Made by a program: the position numbers and the translations under genes
The notes under the pieces: model-generated
Seen by the model: the letters and a program-made list of their open reading frames with translations, nothing else
The model's database searches: none
Told to the model about the DNA's origin: nothing
Shown: in pieces, positions 47,561 through 59,465 of the stretch
Position numbering within the stretch: the stretch's first letter is position 1
How the letters are laid out: each line of letters begins with the position of its first letter
DNA from: Polytrichum commune
Taxonomy: Eukaryota > Streptophyta > Polytrichopsida > Polytrichales > Polytrichaceae
DNA: 64,000 nt
Assembly: GCA_950295325.1 (NCBI GenBank)
Contig: OX485806.1
Coordinates: forward strand, 25,480,001-25,544,000
Reading direction: 5' to 3'

Positions 47561-48599
47561 ACCCAACGTTGGTACACTAAATGGTTCCATTAATGTGGGC
47601 TACCTTAATATCCAACACACGCTAAAATTTTCGTAGACAATTAGTGTAGGCCACATTAATTTTCAGCCCATTCCAAATTTTTAATAGAAAATTAGCATGG
47701 GCCACATGAATTGTCTTTCTAGAAAGAAAAAAGTGGGCGATCTTTTTATTTTGTGATGGTTTTTTTTTTAATATTCAATGCGTTGGTGGAAAGTCTTGAT
47801 GAAGACTTAGGGAAAGACCTAGGGTCTTGGACCCACGTTGATTTCACCTTAACGAGAAATTAGTGTGGCCTGCACTATTTATTTTCACGCTAATTTCCAC
47901 CCACCCTAATAGGACTATTTAGTGTACCTTTCAAACTTTCATATTCTGGGACTTGTCGGATTTTAGTACCGGGGGGAGGACAAAAACATACTCCTCCCAA
48001 GGTTGTTGTTCAAAAGATTTTTTTGGGAATTTTGTGGTTTATGTGTGTTTGCCTACATTCCAAAGAGACTCTCTATCTTGACAAAAAATAATATTTCTTC
48101 TTCCTTTGAATTTTGCCATGTGTCATGCTCACATTGGCTAAGACCCACTTGTATCCCACGAAGAAACCACATGCGGCACTTGTAAAAATGAAATAGAGCA
48201 CCGTTTATTGCAAACATGTCTTATTTTAATAACCTAGATTGTGACTTATATTGAGTCCTTAGAGTGATTAATATGAATCAATAGTGTCATATATGCATCA
48301 CATGGACTCACGTATTCTAAAGTCAACAAAACTTTGAACATCCATAAAGCCGTGAGATTTCGTTCAACTACCACAAAGAATGTCGCCTCTTTTGAAGTAA
48401 ACACATTGAAAGGGCACATACAAACAAACACGACAATATTTCCCCGGATGACAAGGTCCCATGTTCCCACATGACCTATTGAAATATTTGAACCACCTAC
48501 ATTCCACCATTGTCGTTGGGTGTGAATAGCAAGAAGTGATGAGGATCAAACATTTGTAATAGCCATGGCGAGAGGCCCTTGTTGCACAAAGGAACGATG

Positions 48600-49450
48600 G
48601 TTAAGGTTGAAACTTAGGTACTTATTAACCCTAACTTCCCAAGCAACTAATTTATGGTTGATGGACGATTTCTTCCCTACATTAACAACCCACCTAACTC
48701 GTTCATCTACAATCAAAATGATCATAAATATAAAGTCAACATGGATATTTGTACATAGACATATGAGTTGTGTAATTCATAGATGATTAGAATGTGTAAT
48801 AATACGTCATGTAATGGGAAGAGTTCATGAATGCTTTGTTGTGTTGGGAGTTCATGTGAAGGTGTTGACTCCAATCTATAGTTGCCATTTCAATGTTAAC
48901 TTTGCATGAACATCAATGATGTTTATTTTGGTAAAAGTGATAGTTTCAATGTTCATGGAGACATGGCCTCTGTACTCACATCGGTTGTTCAATTTAGGAT
49001 TTGGATGCTCTCAAATTTCCAAGGAATTCTTTGCATGTATGTGAATTGAATTGTGGCACAATTTACATACTCCAAATGCAAGGTGGCTAGCCTATTGTGT
49101 ATTGCACATACCGGCATGAGAATTTGTGGAGATGCTCCACTATTGAGTTGTTCCCATCTAGTGGATCACACAAGCCTTCTGCTCATTTTCCAGGTGAATT
49201 TAATCGGTCAAAGGTTTTTTTTCGGGGGATAAAACATGGCATTTTCTCGTGCATCGCTTGCTTCAATTGTTATAATTTTAAAATATCAAAGGTTATTCGT
49301 GTCCTATTTTCCCCTCGTTATAGCTCATCTCCCATGTTTCAAGATCCTATAGACAAACCCATCTTAACCTCAAAACTCAAGTCCATGAAAATTGCACAAC
49401 CAACATTAAATGAAATGCACTCAAAACAACCCTTTCATGGGCTTGGAAAG
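48600..49450. repeat. Third, partial copy of the composite repeat tail
   Basis: Matches 1760-2340 and 4515-5100 in the same orientation and order: CCCTAACTTC, GTCAACATGGATAT, TAGATGATTAGAATGTGTAA, GTGTTGGGAG, GTGTTGACTCCAATC, TCATCTCCCATGTTTCAAGA and ATGAAATGCACTC-like words. About 195 bases at 49020-49215 are absent from the other two copies. That segment carries part of a 135-codon ORF (49097-49504, starting at a TAC-flanked ATG) that I do not recognise. Confidence 0.75.
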
Positions 49451-49553
49451 TTAAGGGTTAAAGGGAGTGTTAGACTAGTAAGGCCACTAGCACTACTCCT
49501 CTAACATTAAGTTTCCTATTTGAATAGAGAGTAGCAATAGCAATCTTCAAGGA

Positions 49554-49555
<2 letters not shown>

Positions 49556-49608
<53 letters not shown>
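49556..49608. repeat. (TC)n microsatellite
   Basis: About 26 uninterrupted CT units. The Arg-Glu-rich ORF on the minus strand across it is an artefact of the repeat. Confidence 0.97.
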
Positions 49609-49612
<4 letters not shown>

Positions 49613-49765
49613 TACGTGTATTTTGTGTATCATGCCAACATCGTATTTTTTCTCTCTCCCTCCTAATATGTGTTTTTTTGTGTATCATGCCAACATCGTA
49701 TTTTTTCTCTCTCTCCCTCCTAATATGTGTATTTTGTGTATCATGCCAACATCGTGTTTTTTCTA
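49609..49765. repeat. Three-copy tandem repeat of about 56-62 bp
   Basis: Each unit reads TAATAYGTGT, TTTTGTGTATCATGCCAACA, TCGTRTTTTTTCT and ends in a CTCTCCCTCC tract. The third is truncated. It is next to the (TC)n tract, which probably seeded it. Confidence 0.92.
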
Positions 49766-52404
49766 AGTATGTACTCTATCGCTTGATGACCCTTAACTCT
49801 AGGAGGGATTAACAAGAATATCAAGTCATTCATTCATGGTGGTTGTCTTCTTGTGTTGCCACGAAGGAGGGTTTATTTTGGCTATCTAAGTGTTGGGGCC
49901 TAGTACTTCCACTACAAGCAATGCGGTGGCCATATGCTATCGGCGAGCATGTATGTCACTCTACCTGCATTTGTCATTGTCAATGTCATTGTCCATGTCG
50001 TGTTTGTTTTATTTGTGGTTTTATGCACCTTTGTTGTTAACATCCATTCATAAATGACGTGATATTTGTAAGCATGAGTTGACAATAAATGAACATGAAG
50101 AATGCCACCATGCAACCTTGTGGAAATGGTGCACAACAAGTGACTCCGGCAATATTGCAATAAGATGACTCGCCTATATGAAGCCATAGTGGACGACATA
50201 ACTAAGCCGTCATGCATAATTGCAAATTGCAAGGTATGATTGAAACGAGGTTGAGTTAGTATAGGCCATGACTCAACATCCTTGAAACTAAAGGCTATTG
50301 ATAGATCCAAAGCTATTAGCAGAGGTTATGAAGTCATATCCATGGGCATAAGATCTTAGCAGGAGGAATTGTGTGTTGGAGGGCTCGAAGTTGTTTGGAT
50401 CCACCAAAAAAAAAACTTGACATGGTGCATGGTGTTGATTGTGGCTCACATCAACATCATAAAGTGAACCACTCCATTCCTTGCCCTAATGCACCATTTC
50501 ACCAACACATAGAGGAGTCGTTGAATTATGTATAGCAAGGAGTAGCATATACCACATTGGTGTGAGAGATTGTTTGTCTTGCTTCATATTGGCACATGGC
50601 AAGATTGCCTTACACCTTTGCCAAAATATATTGGGCAATGCAAGTTAATACAAGAATTTTGTGCAATGCCAAAGGTGGAACTAGCAAACATGGCACCCCT
50701 TCTCCAATATACAAATGGATAAAGAAGATTTTATAGTCTTACCAATAATGTGGAGCGTAGGATTTGGTTTTACCATGATGATATTGAACATTATGTGAGT
50801 GGCAACAAAAAGAAATATATTATGGATTGGCCTATACCACCCAACACGTGCCTGGTGAATATGCAAACCGATCTCTCAAGGGCAGAGGTGCTGGCACTTG
50901 TGCACATTGGATTCCAAGTGCAACAAAGGGAGGCATTTTTGTCATGTTGTAGGTCTTCAACAATTACAACACTCCTCGTCCCTTAGTCACATTTTTTGTG
51001 TGCCACCAAAATTGGACACCCACCCAACTCCCAAGTTCTTAAAGATAACATGCCAGAATCCAACAACACTGATGTAAAAATCTAGCAACATTGATGTAGA
51101 TCACAAATGGAGGAGTGCCAAACTCATGGACTGATACTTTATTGTTGGAATCGGTGCCATTTCATATCCAAGGTTTAGAGTGATCATCAATGTCGTTTCA
51201 CATGAGGACAACTCATGCTTGGTGACACTTGGTGATAATTGGTGACCTACCACCTGCCTAGACCTCACCAAAATGGCATCTTAGGCTTTTCGAAATAAAG
51301 ATAACTAGGTGTACTATAAACACCTTCACTATGTGTTCAAATTTCTTTGTAAGACGGACTACGATGACAACAAGTTTATTCATGCTCCAACACATACCTA
51401 CAACAAGGTCATGTGACTACTTGAACTTGCTAGTGTTGTTAAACACGAGTAGTTATGCTAGGGTAGTGTTCTCCACAACATTTATAAATCCCAGTGTATG
51501 ACATCAACCTTTTATAATCTACTTTGGTTGCATGCAACAATATTTTGGACCGCTATAATAAAGATCCAATAGATTGGAAATCTATCCATCAGTTCATGGT
51601 AACATTTTTTCGCTTGATTTCCCAACATGTAATTACTATCAAATTTGATAGTAAGTTATAGAATGTTGGAGTAAGTCCCCTCAACCCATGTGAATTTACT
51701 ATATTTGACATCATTGGTCACATGCCACAACTCACTTCTCTCATGTGTTACCACTTAATGATCACTGCTCACCACTGCATGCTCATGCACTCTCTTCAAT
51801 CTTTGTTACATAGTAGTCACTCAATTGCTTTTTGACGTGTACACATAATCTCAACCCACAATGACCTAAACATCTCAAAAAAGGTACCTTCAAATTCAAA
51901 TATTTTGAGCTTGCATATTCATATTAAGCATAAAATTATCCCCATGCAAGAATTATAAAATTATGTACCTAGTTCATTATTTGCTATTGGCCTTGTACAC
52001 ATGATGAAGTGCTCATAGTTCAAAGATACAATTTGACAATTTGATTGCTTCAAGATCATATTATGTATGCAACTTTCCACCAATATTCATTCTCTCTAAT
52101 TTCAACCAATTATAGCACTTCATGTTTCTCACCAAATCAACAAATTTTATGGTTATGATGAAATTGTTAAAAAAAACACAAAAAAGAAACAACTTTTACG
52201 TTCATAGTGGTCCCTAGTGAGGGTCTCCAAATATATAAAAATGAAATTGTTGATTCATAGTACATCTTACAAAACGTTGTACCACAAAGGCCTTCCAAGG
52301 GTGAGCCTCCAATGTCATGAAAGAGTAATTCGATGCTTGAGGTCATTTTGGTGGCTACAACCATGTCCAAATTAAAGTCTCAAACCCAAATTTCTCTTGG
52401 ATGT
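49766..52404. other. Spacer with unidentified coding-like remnants
   Basis: Two stretches look like decayed protein-coding sequence. 50735-50985 reads DWPIPPNTCLVNMQTDLSRA and REAFLSCCRSSTITTLLVP. About 51310-51440 reads KHLHYVFKFLCKTDYDDNKF then IHAPTHTYNKVM, with stops nearby. I do not recognise either; transposon protein remnants are likely. The rest is AT-rich and featureless. Confidence 0.3.
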
Positions 52405-52660
52405 AGAAGGCAGAGCATTAGATTACTCGCAGTAAATAAAAATGTAATGAAAGAGGCATGAGAAAACAATAAGGTTAGAATAAGGCTACAACACAAGTCC
52501 GAAGAGGGATAAGAGTTATCCCATATTATTTGTATGAATCAAGGAAAAGAAAAGAACAATAAAAGGCATGAGATCATCTCACTCCAAGCATTGTTCATAT
52601 GCCTTTGTGTGTGTATATGCTTGTGCAATCTCATCTCTACTCATGTTGACTTCCAATATT
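52405..52660. repeat. Dispersed repeat, inverted partner of 18618-18893
   Basis: See the partner entry. This copy reads GCAGAGCATTAGATTAC to TCATCTCTAC in the forward direction. The short ORF at 52534-52734 lies in it and has no counterpart in the partner, so it is not a gene. Confidence 0.75.
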
Positions 52661-52865
52661 GGAGCAGATCTACATTAGTATATCAATGTTCATTAGTGAA
52701 ATATTTAGTGATTTTGAACTACAAAATATCATAATGAAAAAGGAAAAAGGAAAAAAAGGAAAAAAAAAAAACATGTGTGCATGTCACTCAATTGATAACG
52801 AGTTTGCAACATCAACGAGAAGAACTGCACCTATAATTGTCTATTTGAGCGTATAGGTGTAATCA

Positions 52866-53232
52866 CTTCAATATACATTGCATTTAGTGTCACCAATTTT
52901 ATTTGGATTGCTCAATACTATTTATAAAACACATGTTTAGTGTCATCAACACAAAATTTAGACCTAACATTATTTGTCATTTCATGTTTAAAAAAAGGCA
53001 TTATAGATATACAACGTTGCAATTACGGTTGCTTACTAAGTGATTCATCATCTAAAGAGCAATCACCCATGACAATCATTCATCATAGAGTTGTTATGAT
53101 GCAATATATACCAAAAATGAATGAACTAAAAGCAAATTGGGATGACAATATTGTAAACTTATTCATAAAAAGTGTCATTAGAGAATTTACCATAGTGACA
53201 CCAAATACAATATTTAGTGTACTATTATATCA
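52866..53232 (+). mobile_element. MITE family M, copy 3
   Basis: Same orientation as 25783-26165, with CCTAACATTATTTGTCATT, ATACAACGTTGCAATTACG, AAACTTATTCATAAAAAGTG and TACAATATTTAGTG in order. The 118-codon ORF starting at 52940 spans it and is not conserved in the other copies. Confidence 0.72.
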
Positions 53233-54787
53233 CCTAAGATTTTGGTGGGTTTTGTTGGTGACTGAAATAGGGTTTATAACCCATTATATCATGTGATGTC
53301 ATGGTTGGATGTGATGGAAAAACTATGAAATTTCAAGTGTTGATCATAGGTGTATTGAAAGCCGGCTTGAGTTTTTATGTTCAAAGTGTGCTCATTTTAG
53401 GCAAGAATCCATATAGGTCACTCTTGTGTCAAGGTCAAGAAGTTACGTGTAGTTACCACTATATTGTGTGTCGGGTGAGAAGAGATCCAAGAAATATTAG
53501 TGTGACAAGTAAAACATTCACCAATCAAAAATATATAGATCACCACCTTTTTAGCAGTCTCGGGGGCTCCATTCTTCATTGGAATTCGAAATGGTGTGCG
53601 TGGGTAACTATGAAATAAAACTCCATGAAATGTAAAGAAAAACACAAAGGTATATGTACTAATGGTATGCTATAAAACATATTGATGTGTTTAGAATAAG
53701 GATTTCAATATAATATTATAAATTTCTCCACACATTCACAAAAACATGGAAAACAAAATTGGTCTTACTATATACATAATCCACTCTCACTTTCCATTGA
53801 GAAAGTTGATGAAGATAAGTTCATTCATAGGATGTACATGACAATAACCTGACCCTAGCAAGAGAGATAATGCCAATCTCATGTGTTGGGGTGAATGTGG
53901 GACGCTTGACCTTGATCATAGCCGTGAACTCAAATTTGTACAAATAAAAGTGCTACGAAAGATTTTATTTGTACTGACTATAGGAGGACAATACCTCCCC
54001 TTATGTATACAATACACAATAATCCTTAAAAAAAAATGGTTGTATTTACACTCATGCCAGTTTGTACAAGGTATGAAGAGTGGACCCTCCCACCCCCTGG
54101 TTTACAATGCCACACAATTCTTGAATCTCCCTAGACTTGTGGCCATCTTATTATGAGTTACAACCTATGCATGTAAGGAGAAGGTATTGACCACAAGCCA
54201 CTACCAAACTATAAACTTGGGTGTATATTCTATTTCATCGGTATGTGCTCCACACACACACCCAGAACACCCATGTGTTGTGGAGTACATTCTCATCCAT
54301 CGGTAAACTTCTCTTTAAGGGGTTGAATAGAAGTTGACCATAAGAACGACAAACAAACACACAAAGAAACCTACAAATGACGGAACCCCCCAACCCGTAA
54401 ATGCTAAGCAAATGTTTCCCTTCAAGCATTCATGACCTACACAAACATTTCGATCACCATATTCTACTTTGGTTGCCATACGATTACCAATATTTGTAGA
54501 GTGGATGAAATTATTTCATTAAGTGGATGGGTACCAACTTTATGTCCAATTTATGGATGGATGTCAAAATGCATGGCTCCACCACCACCAACAATGTGAT
54601 TGCCATTTTAACACTTACCAAAGGATGAAGATAATGGGCATACGGACCCTAACATTATTAAATGTGCCTATGCCATCATTATTACATTGAACTTCAAAGA
54701 GACCACGCATTAGCAAAGGAACATGTACTTTATCATTTGAAACTTGGCTTGAGACTTGGCTTGGGAGATTAGGTAGACCATTATGAG
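53233..54787. other. AT-rich spacer, nothing recognised
   Basis: Short ORFs at 53301-53618 and 53881-54156 show no known motif and no repeat relation that I could see. Confidence 0.35.
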
Positions 54788-55032
54788 TGGGAGAGGGGGA
54801 ATTATCATATACGAGCGTATCTCTCATTCACCCAACATAAAAAATTGACTTCTTATAGATTTGTTGCTGATTTATTTCAAATGACCTCTAGTAGATTCAT
54901 TTGAGATTTTTAAAACTAATCCCGGTGCCAAATTTACTATAAAAAGGTAATGTCCGGATTGCATAGTACTTCAAGTGTTTTATGTTGGATGAATGAGAGG
55001 TACTTTTGTATACGATAATTCCCTCTCTCCCT
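54788..55032. mobile_element. MITE family N, copy 3
   Basis: Complete element of about 245 bp. The left end GGGAGAGGGGGAATTATCAT, running to CTCTCATTCACCCAACATAA, is mirrored on the right by TTATGTTGGATGAATGAGAG and CGATAATTCCCTCTCTCC. The arms are about 60-70 bp. Confidence 0.85.
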
Positions 55033-55570
55033 ACAAAAGCTACATCTTAAAGGCTTAGGATGTCCTTCTCACATCCACCAATGTATTCTCAAATTGTCAC
55101 AATGCTCGAAGTTATTTCATGATGAGTTGGCCCTTGGTATTTGAGCAAGATAGAAGGCTCCACCAAAGAACGATACTTTGCGATATATTGACATGCCACG
55201 TCAACGATGAGTCCTTATTGGTGGCTTGGGATTCGTGTACCTTTTATTTGATGGGTTTGGACTGTGGATTTGAATTAGAGTAGAGGCGCCCATAACCACT
55301 CACTTAAGAGATTATGCTTGGAGAATCGTAAGGCGGTGCAAATTTCACCTGTGTAGGAACATAGAAATCAGGAGGATTGCAAGTTGCATTGGTGACTTTA
55401 TTCCTTAAATTAATGTGAAATTTTGGTCTGAACATATTACCAATGTCTAGAGTTTGTCATAACTACTCATTTTGAGATGAATTCCTTTTCACTGTAGCAC
55501 TCAAAAATAAGGACATGTGTTATGGCATTATTGATTCCCTAGTGATACCATAACCGAAGTTGGAGACTTG

Positions 55571-55692
55571 GGGTTGGTATCCATGTACGTTGCTTTGTCC
55601 ACCAAATTCTAGTAGAAATGTAGATTACACTTGGTGGCAACTACACATCCACTAGAATTTGGTGGGCAAGCAACCTACATGGAAACTAACCC
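55571..55692. repeat. Foldback repeat with 52-53-bp arms
   Basis: Arm 1 is 55571-55623 and arm 2 is 55641-55692, about 85% complementary by eye (GGGTTGGTATCCATGTACGT against GGGTTAGTTTCCATGTAGGT on the complement), with a 17-base loop. It could be a MITE, or a small-RNA precursor if transcribed. Confidence 0.85.
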
Positions 55693-57298
55693 TTACAAAC
55701 CGTGAAGTGTGGAACCTTGTTTTAACAACCCATGACAAAAAAAATATTGAAATCAATCCCAACTTGAAACATTGTATTCGTGAAAACGTCACATTCACAT
55801 GCGATGTCTTTTTCCAAGGCTGACTCACTTTCTAGTTTTGTGGAGTGCACTTGAAGTTTGGCTAAAGCTGTATTTGGCAAAAGTTCTTCCAAAGACCAAT
55901 TCAAGTCGACTTTCCTTGTATTCAAGAAAACGGCGCATGTAACATTTTCACAAATACCATGTTCTGATCAAAATTATGGCACCCTATAGATTCATGATAG
56001 GATCCCGATTAGGAATAGGCACTTGTACTTTGGACTCCCTATTACACTGGAACTCAAATTTGCAATGTTTGGGAGTTTGATGCTTGGGTTGTACAAATTT
56101 TATACTCAAAGATCAAGCTATTGATACTTCAAGCTCCCATTATCGTAGAGGGCTCTCTATTCTAACAAGAAATTTAAGAATTTATCCAAATCTTGTCACA
56201 TGCCATCCTTACATTGGCTAAGACACACTTGTATTCAACGTGAGAACTATATTTCGGCATTGGTAAATGAAATAGAACACCCTCTACAATGTAAAGCAAC
56301 ATTAGTGGGGAATGGTACCCAATAAATGGTAACTCACAACAAACATAGTAATTTTTGATAGTCCATTGGCTTGAGACCCAAAAAAAAGACAAGAGTCCTA
56401 AACTTGTAACATTCCTAAGTGATTCACATGAGCGAGAGCAAGCTTGTAGATATATACAAGACATTGGTTGTGCCAAAATATGGCAACCAATTCTCAAAAA
56501 AGCTTTGAAATCACTCGACCTCAAACTTTTATAGAGCCTCCATGCAATATCATAAGATTACTTAGTGTGCGGAGTTTGTTATTTCGGCCCAACATTTTGA
56601 GTGATATAATGGGGATAGAATGGTTTTGAAACAAACACACTCAAAACTCATTATGAATCTAAGTTCAACAATGTGCTCTTGGGACACATGGGTAAATCCC
56701 ATCAAAGCATGGAGATATCAATGATGCATAGAAGCTAAACATTGTAGAATGTGGAGGTCATATGTAGGTTTAGAAATGAGAAAAAGGATCCTTTGCATAA
56801 TATTGTCATGGACGTCCTCATTAATCATTCAAATATTAAAGTATAGTACTTGCCAATGCATAGACAATTACCATAAACAACATCTTATGTGGTCTTGTAA
56901 GTGTTCCTTTCTCCACTTTGTTTCCTTTGTAAACTTCAAAGATAAATGACACATGACCCCATTTCCTAGGTAATTGTTGTCATCTAGTCATTGATGATCT
57001 CAAATGGTACTAGGACACTCTATACCTCACGATAGGACTAGGGCAAGTTTAATACTCACATGTTGGATCATAATTCATATTTGTACCACATCTACTTTAC
57101 TACAAGTTTCGTGCAATGGTTTTGTGACATGTATCAACTCTCGCTCTAGATTGTAATAGGTAGTGGTGTCAAGAGGGGGATTTAGGATATTAGATGGACC
57201 TAACGTAGTTGGGAGTTGTGCCTAGTTGGGGGGGGGGGGTGGTGGGGTTTCATAGTCTATATTGGAATCCCTAAGTAGATTAAAATTTCCAATATAAA
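55693..57298. other. AT-rich spacer, nothing recognised
   Basis: No ORF, RNA gene or repeat arm could be supported. A poly-G run lies at about 57228-57245. Confidence 0.35.
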
Positions 57299-57526
57299 GT
57301 GATGTCACACACCGATGGGGTGACATGGGCCATAGCGGATTGGCCAACAATTGTGCAAAAGCGGCAAAAACCTCATGCTGAACGTGAAATCCTTACAAAT
57401 TTTACAAACAATGGCAACGCTTATTGCCCATGCATGAACAAGTGCAAACCATATCTAGAAGTTGAGGTAATTGAAGTTCATGTTTTCTCAATTGGTGTTT
57501 ATGTTTATACTTGTTGTTATTTTTGA
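57299..57526 (+). other. Possible transposase-associated Cys motif remnant
   Basis: Short ORF beginning at GTG, with EILTNFTNNGNAYCPCMNKC followed by EVHVFSIG. The YCPC..KC....HxFxxG spacing recalls the Cys/His head found at the N terminus of plant CACTA/EnSpm transposases. A donor-like GAG|GTAATT is at about 57463. The match is short and no transposase follows, so this is tentative. Confidence 0.2.
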
Positions 57527-59111
57527 CAGGTGCTTAATTTATGTGCAATGTCAGGCTATGCAGCAAAGGCTGCTTCAAACATCTATTGACAAAACATCCA
57601 TAGGTACTTTTGATGGCATATGGTAATTGATTTTAATTGCGGTCTAATAATTGGTCATGTGATTACATATAGAGTCTTACAAATTGCATGTAATAATGCA
57701 CTTTGCTCTTGCAATTGTAGACCGATGTTACTTTTGTGAGTAGGTTGACATGATTCATAGAAGAGCCTCGTGATCTTGTGGAGCTTATGGATATGTGTGC
57801 AGTCAACGTAGATTTCTTCAAATGTGTGGAGGATGTTAGTGATACTTTGAAGGTCTATTATGTGGCTTCTATCGAGGCCAATGCAAATTTCAATAACAAG
57901 GAGCTTGTTTGTAAATGATGCATATAGAGATATTGGTGTATGTGTTGGTGGAAATGATGATGAGGATATTTTCATTGCAACAACCATGATGAGATGAAGG
58001 TCGTAGACTCAACGGGTAGCGATATTTTTAGTATAACTTTTCATAATAATGGTTTAGGAAGTGTTTGAAGTGGTGGTAGATAGTGGATATTTTCAAGTTG
58101 TTATTGAAGTTGAAGATCTTCCTCTTGTTGTCTCCAATGAGGGTTTAGTGCCTTTCATCCTCTTCTTAAAGAAATTGAATGGTTCACTCTATTCTAGTGC
58201 AAGTACAACACAATTGTTTTGACCATATGGTTGATTGATTAGGCATGCACAAACTAAATGAACTATACTACATGGATGGATGAATTGCTAGTCATATTTC
58301 ATGATTCAAACTCATAACCTATTTGAGAAGCCATGGAGGGTGTTAGTAGTGGACCAAACACCAAGGTTGGTGACAACAAATGTTAAGTCATGTCAGAGCC
58401 AATGACATAGGCAGATGCTGTCAAGGATGTGTAAATGGTTGTTAGATCAAAAATACGATTGTAGTCATGGATGTTCTCTAAGTTGACTGCTCTAGGACAA
58501 CTCCATTCCAAAAAATCCAAAATCAATATGGACATTTAAATCTTCCTGCCAACAAAATCTAACCATCCAAAAGAATTCTTGAATTTAATTTTTTTCCCCT
58601 TTGTAGTCAACTGCTATTTTATAGTTGATCACCATCTCGATTATAAAGTAGTAGAGGACTTAGCAAAAGACTAAACCATTGACCAAGGGGTTGACAATGT
58701 CAGTTTTAATCCTGGGTAAACTGCCGGACTTACCCCCCACCAACGTGACGTTTTTGGGTATGTCATCACATCACGGTCACAAGACATAATACAACATGAT
58801 AGTCGTCAATGTGGAATCCTTGAATGTGGTGGCATTGCCTGCCACCTGTGATCACTCAATAGATCATGTAGTGGGGTTCAAAGACGACATGCTTTCTATT
58901 GTTTAGGTAATTTATGATTGAAATTGCTTTGAAGGTTTACAAGCTACTGGGTGTTGATTCCATAGTTGGAAGTGATTTGCAGGGCGCAATGTTAGGTATG
59001 TGTAGTTATATTCCTTGTAGTTTATAATTTCTAATTATATCCCTTTGTGGTTAGGTTTTTGCATGCTAATTGTTGGGTTATTGCAGGTATTTTGGAAGAG
59101 ATGCCAAGAAT
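57527..59111. other. AT-rich spacer, nothing recognised
   Basis: Only short ORFs such as 57655-57987 (minus), with no motif that I know. Confidence 0.35.
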
Positions 59112-59465
59112 TACACTAAACATGGTATTTAGTCATATGGTATATAATGACACTATGGTAACTTTTTGGATGGCGGTTCTTATGAATAAGTGAACCAATA
59201 TCGTCATGGATGATGGATGAGTTCATTCATTGGCCAAAACCCTACCTTCTCTTGTCAGCAACTTGTGATGGGAATATTGTCCTGGATGATCGAAAGTTGG
59301 ATGAAAAATCACTTGGTAAGCGACAGTACTTGCAACACTGTAAATCTATAATCCCCCCCCCCCAAAAGTAATTTACAAGGAATGAGAAATGGTGTTAGGT
59401 TAGCATTTAGTGTTGGTGACACTACACCGCGGTTCACAATTAGTATTGAGCAAGACAGTTAGAAA
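59112..59465 (-). mobile_element. MITE family M, copy 4
   Basis: Reverse orientation relative to copies 1 and 3. It is the empty-site partner for the nested MITE at 40747-40908: here TTATGAATAAGTGAACC runs without the insertion. It contains a poly-C run at about 59353-59362. Confidence 0.72.

Noticed and set aside
49470-49688. Arg-Glu-repeat ORF on the minus strand
   Set aside because: Product of the (TC)n microsatellite.
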